Assembly (NCBI GenBank): GCA_019913005.1
Contig: JAIOHL010000124.1
Location: forward strand, 157,107-221,106
Origin: Anaerolineae bacterium
GTDB lineage: Bacteria; Chloroflexota; Anaerolineae; Aggregatilineales; J027
Direction of reading: 5' to 3'
DNA: 64,000 bases
Shown here piece by piece: positions 28,600 to 37,645 of the stretch (positions are counted from its first letter, which is position 1; each line of letters begins with the position of its first letter). Both the position numbers and the translations under genes were made by a program. The notes below the pieces were generated by a model. That model was not told where the DNA came from and did no database searches. It saw nothing but the letters and a program-made list of their open reading frames with translations.

Positions 28600-30129
28600 T
28601 TATCCTTTCAAGCCAGAGGAAGTAATCCCTTCCACAAAATATTTCTGGGCAAGGATAAATACCAAAATTGGCGGCAAGATCATCACGGCGGCCCCGGTCA
28701 GTACCAAGTTGGGTTTATCGGCGTGGATGTTGCTCAAGGTAATCAGCGATAGGGTTAGCACATGATTGTCTTTATTATTGGTACTGATAATCACCAGCGG
28801 CCAGATGAAGCTATTCCACGCATAGAGGAAGGTGAAAATGGCCTGTGTTGCGATGACCGGGGTGCTGAGGGGGACAAAAACGCGCCACAGAATTCGTAAA
28901 CGACTGCATCCATCCAGCAAGGCGGCCTCTTCGATTTCTTTGGGAAAAGTCACAAAGAACTGGCGCATTAGGAACGTGCCATAAGCTGAAAATATCCAAG
29001 GCACGATCAACGAGACAATGCGGTCATTCCATTCAATCGCCACCATGAGCTTGTACATCGGCACAATCAGCACGACAAAGGGGATCATGATGGAACCAAG
29101 ATAGGCAAGGAACAGCGTATCACGCCCTTTAAAATCAATCCGTGAAAAGGCATAACCCCCAAATACCGAGGTGACAATTTGCCCCAACACCACCGAGATT
29201 GTCACAAGGATGGTGTTGACGAGAGGACGGTCCAATTTCAGACTCTGGTCTTCACCTCGCCCCAAAACGGTATCGTAATTTCGCAATTGAAATTCGATCT
29301 TCTCTGCTGCTTTGACTGTCTCAGCCGGGCTGGTATAAACCACAAAATTGATGTCTTCGGGGTCAACGAAGGCTGTCACCGTTGAATTGGAAGCCATTAG
29401 CAATTCTTGGGCAGAATCCCCGCTGCGCAGTTCAAAAACCAGATACCCCCGATCATTACCTTCTTTATCTAAGAGAGTTTCTTCGCGTCCGGTGTTGACC
29501 AGCACCCATTCATCCCCTTTTAGCCGACTACCACTGTAGGCAAACAGGGGAACGGTAATGTCATAAAGGGTCAGGGTAGTGCTTTGGGCTTGTCCATCCA
29601 TCATCAGGTTATAGGCAGTAAATTCATTGGTACGATTGTTGCGGTCAGTTAATTCGACTTTAGTGTCTGCTCGGCTCAGGGTAATTTCAGCATCAGAGGT
29701 TTTATCTAGTTCGACTTCTGTACCATCGCTTGTAACCCAGCCAATCGGCAGGGCCAAAAAAACTTCGGGACGGCGGCGGGCATTGGCGTGGTTGTCTAAT
29801 TTGAGTTCGGCCTCAAGTGCGACACGGGTGGTTAAATACCCAAATTCAACTTTGTCGTCATCTCCACTGGCGATCACTGCATCCCGTTCATCCCCGTTGA
29901 CGTTAAAGGAATACAGTGGGACTTGAGTATCTTGAAAAGCTGTATCGAGTTGGGTAAAAGGCAGCAGGCGGCGTGGATTACTTGCAAAATCCTGATTATT
30001 TTTTAATGAGGCCAGAATCATGTAAATAAAGGGAAACAACATGATAAAGCCAAAAGTCAGCAGAAACAGGTGGATGCAGCCGCGTGACGCCCAAACTTTG
30101 AGTTCGTGGGTTGGTTCTTTTTGCATCAT
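28600..30129 (-). CDS. Carbohydrate ABC transporter permease, MalG type, with about 240-residue extracytoplasmic insert
   Basis: The 509-residue protein is almost twice the usual 275-300. TM1 (about 20-42) ends with SLKNNQDFASNPRRLLPF, the normal MalG start. The next membrane segment (NTILVTISVVLGQIVTSVFG) comes only after about residue 305, and the standard core with the EAA loop EEAALLDGCSRLRILWRVFV follows. The intervening stretch is hydrophilic and beta-rich with units such as VPLYSFNVNGDERDAVIAS and a later LVFELRSGDSAQELLMAS then TAFVDPED, resembling the insert of the second MalG permease in this window. It should project outward to the binding protein. AAGGAG precedes the start; partner permease 9 bases upstream. 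Confidence 0.88.
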   Translation of the reverse strand: MMQKEPTHELKVWASRGCIHLFLLTFGFIMLFPFIYMILASLKNNQDFASNPRRLLPFTQLDTAFQDTQVPLYSFNVNGDERDAVIASGDDDKVEFGYLTTRVALEAELKLDNHANARRRPEVFLALPIGWVTSDGTEVELDKTSDAEITLSRADTKVELTDRNNRTNEFTAYNLMMDGQAQSTTLTLYDITVPLFAYSGSRLKGDEWVLVNTGREETLLDKEGNDRGYLVFELRSGDSAQELLMASNSTVTAFVDPEDINFVVYTSPAETVKAAEKIEFQLRNYDTVLGRGEDQSLKLDRPLVNTILVTISVVLGQIVTSVFGGYAFSRIDFKGRDTLFLAYLGSIMIPFVVLIVPMYKLMVAIEWNDRIVSLIVPWIFSAYGTFLMRQFFVTFPKEIEEAALLDGCSRLRILWRVFVPLSTPVIATQAIFTFLYAWNSFIWPLVIISTNNKDNHVLTLSLITLSNIHADKPNLVLTGAAVMILPPILVFILAQKYFVEGITSSGLKG

Positions 30130-30138
30130 GTGGTCTCC

Positions 30139-31818
30139 TTAGGCTGTCTTCTCGCGGTTGAGCCGGAATTGGATGAGTGTTACCGCAAAAATGATGGCAA
30201 ACAACATCCATGCCAACGCCGAGGAATAGCCGAATAGAATATCTTGGAAACCTCTAAGATAGAGATTCAACACGGCTGTACGCACTTCATCTGGGAAAGC
30301 CGCGCCACGAAACAGCACAAAGGGTTCATTAAAGACCTGCAAGCCGTTGATGATGGTTGTCACAATCACAAAAAAGGTGGTTGGGCGAAGCTGTGGGAGT
30401 GTAATAAACCGGAATTGATTGAGTTGGTTTGCGCCATCCACTTGCGCCGCTTCATAGAGGTCGTTTGGAATCCCCTGAATACCCGCCAAAAACAACACCA
30501 TATTGAACCCCACCACCTGCCACGCCGCCATCAGTACCATCGAAAACATCATATAGCGCGTATCACTTAGCCAGCCGATTTCCGTATCAGCAAAAGATGT
30601 GCCAAAAGTAGCGTTCAAGAATCTCGTAAATTCAGTCAGGGCATAGTTGATAAAGCCGATACTGGAGCTATATAGAGCGATACGCCAAATCAGAGCAATC
30701 CCGACCACCGCCGCGACGGACGGCAAAAAGAATGCCGCGCGGTAAATCTTCATGCCGGGTATCTTGGAATTGAGAACAACCGCCAACACCAGCGCAGGAA
30801 TCGTTGCTAGGGGAATCAACATCAGGCAAAACATAAAGGTATTGCGAAGGCTGATCCAAAAATAGACATCTTTCGCCCCGATAACGGTTGTTTTGTCGCC
30901 GACTGTGACGGTTTCCAAGACTCGATAGCCTGCATCCAGCGCATCCTGAGCATATTGGTCGTCTTCGCCCTGCGTTGTAAATTGAAGCGAAAGGGCTTGG
31001 CTATAATTATCCAGTCCGATGAAATTCGGCTCTTTGACGCCAACGCTATCTGTAAAGCTGAGATAGAGTGACAGTAACAGTGGCCCCGCAAAAAAAATTA
31101 TAAAACCGATAATATTAGGCGACAACATCAACCACCCCTGCCACGCGGTACGCTGGTCGGTGGTTTCGCCAAAATACTCCCCTAACATCAGCATCCCATA
31201 AGCTACAACCCCAAAGACAATCATGAGCGCGGTGGCAACCCATGTCTCCAATTGGTCGTACTTACCCAAGATGTCGGCAGTCGCTTCCAAAATGCCACCA
31301 AAAAATAACAGGCCAATCAGCGCCAACATGCCAATTCCAACCGCTACCATCTCGATACGACTGCTAAGGAGCTTACTATTATTCAGGCGACCTGCAAGCC
31401 AATAGAGGGCATACGCAATGACTAGGCCCCACAACCATGCAGAATTTTCATACAGGGCGCCTGCGATGGCATCAAATCCCGCAAAGATACCCCAGATGTG
31501 CAGCAAATAAATGGACGAAGCAGTCATTCCCAAGAAATGCAGGGTGAGAGACAGAAAACGTCCATTTGGATTTTTCATAATCAGGAGGATAATCGCAGCA
31601 GCGGCGGCAACCGCAGGAACAAGCGCGATGCCCCCTACAAAATATTGAACGGTATCTCCTAAAGCATAAAACTCATCCAAATCAAAAACATTCAACGCCA
31701 GCAAAACACTCATCGCAATCGTTGCAATATTCAAAACAATACTGGCGGGGATTGCCAATGGAAGATTTTTCCGCTCCCTCATTGGGCTGATACTCTCGGT
31801 TTTTGTCAAAGTTGCCAT
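30139..31818 (-). CDS. Carbohydrate ABC transporter permease, MalF type, with extra N-terminal membrane domain
   Basis: The standard MalF/UgpA permease begins near residue 226 (WQGWLMLSPNIIGFIIFFAG, then LYLSFTDSVGVKEPNFIGLD) and contains the EAA loop DLYEAAQVDGANQLNQFRFI. Ahead of it lie about 220 residues with some six further hydrophobic segments (near 25-42, 58-80, 92-112, 127-144, 155-176, 192-214), a domain that ordinary relatives of about 300 residues lack. A modest insert (about 278-318) follows the first core helix. Total length is 559. It works with the MalG-type permease and binding protein of the same operon. No ATPase gene is nearby. Confidence 0.87.
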   Translation of the reverse strand: MATLTKTESISPMRERKNLPLAIPASIVLNIATIAMSVLLALNVFDLDEFYALGDTVQYFVGGIALVPAVAAAAAIILLIMKNPNGRFLSLTLHFLGMTASSIYLLHIWGIFAGFDAIAGALYENSAWLWGLVIAYALYWLAGRLNNSKLLSSRIEMVAVGIGMLALIGLLFFGGILEATADILGKYDQLETWVATALMIVFGVVAYGMLMLGEYFGETTDQRTAWQGWLMLSPNIIGFIIFFAGPLLLSLYLSFTDSVGVKEPNFIGLDNYSQALSLQFTTQGEDDQYAQDALDAGYRVLETVTVGDKTTVIGAKDVYFWISLRNTFMFCLMLIPLATIPALVLAVVLNSKIPGMKIYRAAFFLPSVAAVVGIALIWRIALYSSSIGFINYALTEFTRFLNATFGTSFADTEIGWLSDTRYMMFSMVLMAAWQVVGFNMVLFLAGIQGIPNDLYEAAQVDGANQLNQFRFITLPQLRPTTFFVIVTTIINGLQVFNEPFVLFRGAAFPDEVRTAVLNLYLRGFQDILFGYSSALAWMLFAIIFAVTLIQFRLNREKTA

Positions 31819-31860
31819 ATAATTTTCGCCCCCTTGCCCTAACTCAAATGATGATTGGGG

Positions 31861-31890
31861 AAAAAAAGGGGAGGATAGCCCATCCCCCCA
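31861..31890 (-). terminator. Partial terminator after the galactoside binding-protein gene
   Basis: On the minus strand ATCCCCCC at 31882-31889 pairs with GGGGAGGAT at 31868-31876 (one bulged A), followed at once by seven T residues (31861-31867). It lies between the binding-protein and permease genes of one operon, so it probably reduces rather than ends transcription, giving excess binding protein. Confidence 0.65.
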
Positions 31891-31908
31891 TGAGGTTATA
31901 ACGATGTT

Positions 31909-33174
31909 TTATTCGGTGGCAAAAAATGGATCAACCTGAGCACAGATAGTGTCAGCAAATTCTTGCGGCGATAGATCGCCCCCAACCACCGACGCGACTT
32001 GACTATCGAGAATGGTTACGATACCCGTCCAGTCACCTGTCCACACCGGGTTTTCGGCAACACCGTAGGTCAAGCCATTGATGAATGCTTGGTTGTTAAC
32101 ACCAAGATCAGAGAACGTGGCTAGGAAATCTTCTACACCTGAACCACCTACACGACTGGGGATGTTGGCGCCCAAGCCAGCGATCTTGCCTTGAATTTCT
32201 GGGCTAGTCAGTTTCATGACCAATTCCCATGCTTCCTGTGGGTGTTCGGTATTCGCATTTACCACATACGCACCCCAGAACAGCCAGTTGCTGGGGCCGC
32301 CGGGGCCAACGGGTAGTTCCGCGACATTCCAACCGAATGTGGCATTTGCCACTACGCCGGGAGTCGCCCAACGACCATTCATGAACATGCCCACATTGCC
32401 AGCATGGAAAACAGGTTCAGGGTCTTCGCCATAAGGAACAGCTAGACCATCCTCATAGAGACTCGCCAGTGTTTCCAAACCAACAACGGTGTTTTCATTC
32501 GCCAGACCGCAGCCCGTATAGTCTTCATTAAAAAAGCCGGAGCCAGCGGCATTGATAAAGTAACCATATGGCGCCCACCAGTTGCTCATACCAAAGCCCT
32601 TGATGTCGCCACCCAGCGCCGTGATTTCTTCACCAGCGGCACGGAAGTCTTCCCATGTCCAGCCTTCCGCCGGGTAATCTAGGCCTGCTTCGTCAAAAAG
32701 GTCTTCGTTGTAGTAGATGGCAAATGCCGAGGCATCGCGGGGTAATCCCCACAGGGTATCACTGCCATCTAGTGAGTAGCTAAGGTGTTCCATAATTTGG
32801 GGATAGAAATCGTCCTTGCTGAAACCTTCGGACTGGGCCGCAAGGTCGTTCAGGTTCAGAATCAAGCCCAACTTTGCAAAACGGGCCACATCGGTGCCGG
32901 GAATCCAAAACACGTCGGGGGCAGTACCCCCAGTTAGTTCTGTAACCAGCACGTCCTGATAGCTGGCGGTTTCGGAACCACCGGGTTCATATTGGAGGGT
33001 TACGCCGTCCCAAGCGGCGTCAATTTCGTCACTGGCGGCTTGGTAAACATCAATTTCGGCCTGATTGTCAGGGCGGGTACGCCAACGCAGGGTGATTTCA
33101 TCCTGTGCATTGACCGCAAATATCGGCAACAGCAGCGCCGCCAGAATCACCAATACAAGTAAACGCTTAAACAT
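31909..33174 (-). CDS. Carbohydrate ABC transporter substrate-binding protein (family 1)
   Basis: A 421-residue extracellular solute-binding protein. The signal peptide runs to about Ala23 (LLVLVILAALLLPIFAVNA) with mature start QDEITLRWRTRPDNQ. Family marks are GTAPDVFWIPGTDVARFAKL, TLWGLPRDASAFAIYYNEDL, FHAGNVGMFMNGRWATPG and EAWELVMKLTSPEIQGKIA. It lacks a lipobox cysteine, so anchoring is not evident. AGGAGG lies before the ATG. It opens the transporter part of the operon with GH42 and GH31, suggesting a galactose-containing oligosaccharide. Confidence 0.9.
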   Translation of the reverse strand: MFKRLLVLVILAALLLPIFAVNAQDEITLRWRTRPDNQAEIDVYQAASDEIDAAWDGVTLQYEPGGSETASYQDVLVTELTGGTAPDVFWIPGTDVARFAKLGLILNLNDLAAQSEGFSKDDFYPQIMEHLSYSLDGSDTLWGLPRDASAFAIYYNEDLFDEAGLDYPAEGWTWEDFRAAGEEITALGGDIKGFGMSNWWAPYGYFINAAGSGFFNEDYTGCGLANENTVVGLETLASLYEDGLAVPYGEDPEPVFHAGNVGMFMNGRWATPGVVANATFGWNVAELPVGPGGPSNWLFWGAYVVNANTEHPQEAWELVMKLTSPEIQGKIAGLGANIPSRVGGSGVEDFLATFSDLGVNNQAFINGLTYGVAENPVWTGDWTGIVTILDSQVASVVGGDLSPQEFADTICAQVDPFFATE

Positions 33175-33220
33175 TTTAGAGACCTCCTAAATCACTCGAA
33201 ACGGATTCAAAGAAAACAAG

Positions 33221-33250
33221 GGTATAAAAATCAACTCCCGCTTTTTTCAA
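33221..33250 (-). promoter_or_regulatory. Predicted promoter of the galactoside transporter operon
   Basis: On the minus strand TTGAAA (33245-33250) and TATACC (33221-33226) are separated by 18 bases, 45 bases ahead of the binding-protein ATG. The flanking sequence holds GAAACG-type half sites (around 33198-33206 and 33256-33265) that could be LacI contacts, but they do not match the operator at 34338 well. Confidence 0.5.
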
Positions 33251-33285
33251 TCGCTGAAACGTTCTCCTTTCAATCGAAATTTTGA

Positions 33286-34305
33286 CTAGCGAGATACTTT
33301 CGGTGGAGCCGATGATTCTCGGACACGCAGTTGAGTCGGAATAACCACCGAGTCGGGATTTTCGTTATTGAGAAGTGCAAATAACATTTGGGCTGCCTGA
33401 TGCCCTAGCTCCGGCGCACGCTGGTCAATCGTGGTGAGTGCAGGGGAAAATAGTTGGGCTGAGAGGATGTCGTCATAACCGACGATGGTGATGTCGTCGG
33501 GCACTTTCAGGCCCATTTTTTGAACTTGCTGAATCGCCCCTAATGCCATACGGTCATTGATGCAGACCAGTGCAGTTAGGTCATCATAGTGTTCCAAAAG
33601 CGCTGCTGACCCCTGCATCCCACTGGCGATTGAAAAATCGCCTCGATCATATTTAGGCAGATGGGCATAATTTAACCCGGCTTCCTCCGCCACCTGATCT
33701 AGTCCTACATGGCGCATTTGAATGGAATAGTGCAAGGACTCATCAACGGTCAATATCCCAATGCGCCGATGTCCCAAACTAATGACATGCTCCATTAGAG
33801 TGGTACTGCCCTGTAGATCGTCGCTGCGAACATAATGGGGATGATCGCCATACCCAATAGCGACGGCAGGGGTATTTTTCCGCAAGGAGGGCGATAGAAC
33901 GGAGCCGAGCGGCACGTTATCTAAGGCAACGATACCTTCTAAGTAGTTGCTGCGGAGCAACTGTCGATAGTTTTCGTCTGGGCCATCAGAGCTGAGGCGA
34001 GGCGTGCTGAGAAGAATGTTGTAACCACGCGCGTTACATTCTGCTTCAATGCCTTCCAAGATATATTGCACAAGGGGATCGGTGAAGATGCCTTCATAGA
34101 CGTAGGGAAAGACCACTCCGATGAGATGGGTTTTGCCAGAGGACAGCGCACGAGCCGCCAAATTCGGCAAATACCCTAATTCCTCAACCGCTGACATCAC
34201 TTTGCGGCGAGTTTCCTCAGTGAAATAGGGAGTATTGGATAGCACTTTTGAGACAGTGGCTATCGAAACGCCTGCTTTTTCAGCAACTTCAGCTAAAGTT
34301 GGCAT
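33286..34305 (-). CDS. LacI-family regulator of the galactoside operon
   Basis: A 339-residue LacI protein: helix-turn-helix LAEVAEKAGVSIATVSKVLS, hinge YLPNLAARALSSGKT, then the sugar-binding core (IGVVFPYVYEGIFTDPLVQY, EGIVALDNVP, GHRRIGILTVDES, VCINDRMALGAIQ, IVGYDDILSAQLFSPALTTI). It lies 111 bases upstream of the transporter operon on the same strand. A palindrome with a TATAAT box lies just upstream of it, consistent with autoregulation. The effector is likely a galactoside or its product. Confidence 0.9.
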   Translation of the reverse strand: MPTLAEVAEKAGVSIATVSKVLSNTPYFTEETRRKVMSAVEELGYLPNLAARALSSGKTHLIGVVFPYVYEGIFTDPLVQYILEGIEAECNARGYNILLSTPRLSSDGPDENYRQLLRSNYLEGIVALDNVPLGSVLSPSLRKNTPAVAIGYGDHPHYVRSDDLQGSTTLMEHVISLGHRRIGILTVDESLHYSIQMRHVGLDQVAEEAGLNYAHLPKYDRGDFSIASGMQGSAALLEHYDDLTALVCINDRMALGAIQQVQKMGLKVPDDITIVGYDDILSAQLFSPALTTIDQRAPELGHQAAQMLFALLNNENPDSVVIPTQLRVRESSAPPKVSR

Positions 34306-34337
34306 AAAAAATTCAATCTGATCTTAAAAATAAATAG

Positions 34338-34360
34338 TAGTTAAGCGTTTAACTATTATA
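34338..34360 (-). promoter_or_regulatory. -10 box and LacI-type operator of the regulator at 33286
   Basis: Minus-strand TATAAT (34355-34360) is followed immediately by TAGTTAA-ACGC-TTAACTA (34338-34355 on the plus strand), with perfect 7-bp arms around four central bases. No convincing -35 element was found. The site covers the expected transcription start of the LacI gene. Confidence 0.6.
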
Positions 34361-34509
34361 CTCTATTTTTTTATCGGGGGGGTAGTCTTTTTTTCAGATT
34401 TTTCTAAAGGAGCAGATACGTTAGATGATGGAAATATTAAGAGCCATTTTGGGTGGTCTGTGCTATGCTTATCTATAAGATAGTTTACGATGATTTATAA
34501 CAGTATGAC

Positions 34510-36810
34510 ATGAATCCAACTCAGTATTTTGAGAATCTTTGGCAGCAGCTAACCCGACCACATCCTTCGCTTGAGTGTCCTGATGCGAGACGACAAGCGC
34601 GTCTCTTAACCTCACTGCTCATTCTATTTATAGGACTTACTCTTGTCAGCCTTATTTTAAGCGTTGAAGTAAGCAACCAGCGTCGCATTGTTCAATATAT
34701 TGAACTAGGGCTTATTTTTCTTGTTTTAATAGGACTATCTGTTATCTACCGGCTCAGTGGTTCACTATACTATAAATTGGCGGCACGTCTGGCAGTTGTC
34801 CTTACTTTTTTAGGTATCTATGCCTCCAATATCATTGATTCATCGGTCATAGGCGGGTATGCGATTTATTTGGTGGTGGTCGTGCTGCTAAGTGGTCTAC
34901 TGCTATCCCTGCGTACCACCATCATCATTGCGATACTTTCAATAGTGCCCCTGTTGATCTTATGGGGTTTTCTTCTTCAGGATGAAATCCTTTATTCCAT
35001 CCTGTTCCTAGCCTTCATCAATACGCTGCTCGTCCTCTCCATCCATCATCGTAATCAACTAGAAGCGGATCACCAACAAGAATTACAAAGCCGCATAACC
35101 GACGGGAAAAAGATTCACGATGAACTTCAACGCACCACACAACGCCTAAGTGCCCTGATTGAGAATCTACAAGATGGGATTTTGGTAGAAAATGAACACC
35201 GTAAAATAGTGCTCATCAATGAGGCTTTTTGTAAGCTCTTCAGGATCCCTGTCTCACCACAATTGCTGATTGGGAACGACTGCTGCAAAGTCTCCGAAGC
35301 CTCTCAAGATTTATTTACTGATCCGGATTTCAATGAGCGGGTTGATGCCATTCTGGGCGCAAGAACAATAGTGGTTGCCGAAGAACTGGTGCTTAAAGAT
35401 GGACGGGTATTGGAGCGTGATTATGCGCCCATTACTTTTGCTGGGGAACACTTAGGGAATCTATGGCATTATCGAGATATCACTGATGCGGCCCGCGCCA
35501 AGCAACGTCAGGCGCGATTGTTAGAACTCGAACAAGTCTTGCGGCAAATCACCCATCTGTTTTTACATGATGAAGACGCCGACGCGGCCATGCAAAAGGC
35601 AATGGCAATCACTGGCAAATTTTTTGATGTGACGCGGGCCTTCGTATTTCACTTTAGGGACCATGAACCCCTGATGGATAACGTGTTGGAATGGTGCGCC
35701 CCAGAAATTCAAAGCCAATTCGAGCTTCTTCAAGATATACCTTATGAGGAGCTTTTCCCGTCCCTTGTGCCGCTGCTCACGCACAATGGTGTGATCGCAC
35801 CGACGTATAATTCTGAACTACCTCCCGATATACGCGAAGTTTTGGTACACCAGAAAATTGAGACTGTTTTGGTGCTGCCATTCTATTTTGGGGGTCGGGT
35901 GCAAGGGTTCATTGGGTTTGATGAAAGACGGCGAACCCGTGAATGGCTACCAGAAGAAATTACCACGCTTCGAACGATTGCCGAAAGTTATGCCCGCTTG
36001 TTGGAGCGCCAGCAAAATGCCCACCTGCTCATTCAGGCCCGCGACGAAGAACTTCGCCTAGCAAAAATCAAAAGTGAGTTCATATCAAATATGAGCCATG
36101 AACTGCGCACCCCCATGACGGGCATTATTGGTATGTTGGAACTGCTATTGGAGACGCCTCTCAACCCCGAACAACACGATTTTACGGAAGCCGCCCATGA
36201 AAGCAGCCAAAAACTCCTGTATATCGTGAACAGCGTCTTGGATTTCTCCAAAATTGAAGCCGGACGATTGGTACTCGAAAATGAACTCATTGACCTGAAT
36301 AAATTGGTCGCTGAGGTACAGGCGAATTTGGAACGGCAGTTGCAGGCCAAACACTTGACCTTTGTGGCGGAGATAGAACCAGTAATGCGGGTTATTGGTG
36401 ACAGAAACCGACTGTACCAAGTGCTTTACAATCTTGCCAGCAACGCAGTGAAATTTACACAGGAAGGCAAAATACGAATTGCGGTGCGGCAGGTCTCCGT
36501 TACACCAGCACTGGCCCGGCTGCGTTTCGAGGTACAGGACACGGGTATCGGCATCCCCCCAGAACAAATCGCTCGAATTTTCGATAGTTTTATACAGGGC
36601 GATGGGTCAACCACTCGACGGTATGGCGGAACAGGGCTGGGTTTGGCAGTCGCACAGCAGCTTGTACAACTTATGGGTGGAAAAATCGAAGTGGAAAGCG
36701 AGGTAGGGCACGGCAGTCTCTTTAAATTTACACTGAGTCTACCCACTGAAAGCAAACATGAAACTACCAGACATTTGTATGATGTGGGCAAATTACCCGT
36801 TGGAGATTAA
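34510..36810 (+). CDS. Membrane sensor histidine kinase with PAS and GAF domains
   Basis: The 766-residue protein has, in order: about six membrane helices (45-190), a short coiled stretch, a PAS domain (about 210-325, ENLQDGILVENEHRKIVLIN), a GAF domain (about 345-500), a dimerisation domain with the phosphorylated His530 (NMSHELRTPMTGIIGMLELL) and an ATPase domain with N box NLASNAVKFT, G1 DTGIGIPPEQ and GGTGLGLAV near the end. It lacks a receiver domain. The adjacent convergent gene at 36844 encodes a lone receiver that may accept its phosphate. The 204-base gap before it holds the operator of the divergent LacI gene. Confidence 0.92.
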   Translation: MNPTQYFENLWQQLTRPHPSLECPDARRQARLLTSLLILFIGLTLVSLILSVEVSNQRRIVQYIELGLIFLVLIGLSVIYRLSGSLYYKLAARLAVVLTFLGIYASNIIDSSVIGGYAIYLVVVVLLSGLLLSLRTTIIIAILSIVPLLILWGFLLQDEILYSILFLAFINTLLVLSIHHRNQLEADHQQELQSRITDGKKIHDELQRTTQRLSALIENLQDGILVENEHRKIVLINEAFCKLFRIPVSPQLLIGNDCCKVSEASQDLFTDPDFNERVDAILGARTIVVAEELVLKDGRVLERDYAPITFAGEHLGNLWHYRDITDAARAKQRQARLLELEQVLRQITHLFLHDEDADAAMQKAMAITGKFFDVTRAFVFHFRDHEPLMDNVLEWCAPEIQSQFELLQDIPYEELFPSLVPLLTHNGVIAPTYNSELPPDIREVLVHQKIETVLVLPFYFGGRVQGFIGFDERRRTREWLPEEITTLRTIAESYARLLERQQNAHLLIQARDEELRLAKIKSEFISNMSHELRTPMTGIIGMLELLLETPLNPEQHDFTEAAHESSQKLLYIVNSVLDFSKIEAGRLVLENELIDLNKLVAEVQANLERQLQAKHLTFVAEIEPVMRVIGDRNRLYQVLYNLASNAVKFTQEGKIRIAVRQVSVTPALARLRFEVQDTGIGIPPEQIARIFDSFIQGDGSTTRRYGGTGLGLAVAQQLVQLMGGKIEVESEVGHGSLFKFTLSLPTESKHETTRHLYDVGKLPVGD

Positions 36811-36843
36811 CACTTTCGCCTCAAAAATTCCGGAGCAATAAGG

Positions 36844-37215
36844 CTATTCCATTTGCAGATGACGGGTCACAATCTCACGCAATTCTTGGGTACTAAATGG
36901 TTTATAGAGAAACCCAACTGCGCCTAGTTCAAAAGCCACTGCCTCATCTTGGGGTTCGTTCCGTGCAGTAAAAGTAATAATAGGTATATTGGCGTTTTTA
37001 TCATCAGCTTTAAGATGACGAATCAGTTCAAAACCATCCATATCCGGCAGGCCAATATCCACAATTGCAAGGTTAAAAACCTGCTCTTTGGCGATAGCAA
37101 GTGCCTCATATCCGTCCGCAGCCCCAATAACTTCAATCCCTAACGTCTTAAGGGTGTAAGCAACTAATCGACGTGTCACGCTTTCATCATCTACCACTAA
37201 CACTATGGGGGTCAT
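36844..37215 (-). CDS. Single-domain response regulator (receiver only)
   Basis: The 123 residues are one complete receiver: acidic pair Asp9-Asp10, phosphorylation site Asp53 (VDIGLPDMDG), Thr83 and Lys105 (LYKPF). No output domain follows. It ends the RsbV-RsbU-RsbW gene row, 7 bases after the RsbW-like gene, so it is probably cotranscribed with it. It may act as phosphate relay or bind one of the partner-switching proteins; the opposed histidine kinase gene is 33 bases away. Confidence 0.93.
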   Translation of the reverse strand: MTPIVLVVDDESVTRRLVAYTLKTLGIEVIGAADGYEALAIAKEQVFNLAIVDIGLPDMDGFELIRHLKADDKNANIPIITFTARNEPQDEAVAFELGAVGFLYKPFSTQELREIVTRHLQME

Positions 37216-37222
37216 TACTCGA

Positions 37223-37624
37223 TTACTCCAAATTTTTCAACAGTCGCCATTCATTACCTGCTTCCAGACGCCGATATTTAATATTGTCCATGACTTGATG
37301 CAAGATATACAATCCCCAGCCACCCTCAGGATAATCATTAGGGTCGGGGGGAACAATTTCGGGTGTACCAAAATAAGCGTGTGGGCCATCATCATGGACT
37401 TGCAGTTCAAACTGACCGTCGTCTAAAAAGACTTCTAATTCAATGCTGCCGGGTGCCCCAGCATAGGCATGTTCAACAATATTGAGGCATAATTCGTGGA
37501 TTGCCAAGACCATTTGAGAACGCGCGTGGGAATCCACCCGATTGAGTACACTCTCGATAAACTCCGAAACCTTATGCAGTTCGGCGAAGTCCGCAGCAAT
37601 GATCATTTTGTCATATACCATCAT
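37223..37624 (-). CDS. Anti-sigma factor-like ATP-binding protein (RsbW type)
   Basis: A 133-residue HATPase of the RsbW/SpoIIAB class. The N box is HELCLNIVEHAY and the G boxes are HDDGPHA and GGWGLYILHQVMD. These proteins bind a sigma factor or other target and phosphorylate an RsbV-type antagonist. Two ATG codons (37624, 37621) and a TTG one codon earlier could start it. The genes for antagonist and phosphatase lie directly upstream; no sigma factor gene is in the window. Confidence 0.88.
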   Translation of the reverse strand: MMVYDKMIIAADFAELHKVSEFIESVLNRVDSHARSQMVLAIHELCLNIVEHAYAGAPGSIELEVFLDDGQFELQVHDDGPHAYFGTPEIVPPDPNDYPEGGWGLYILHQVMDNIKYRRLEAGNEWRLLKNLE

Positions 37625-37645
37625 CAATGCCTTACTAGGCCATCT

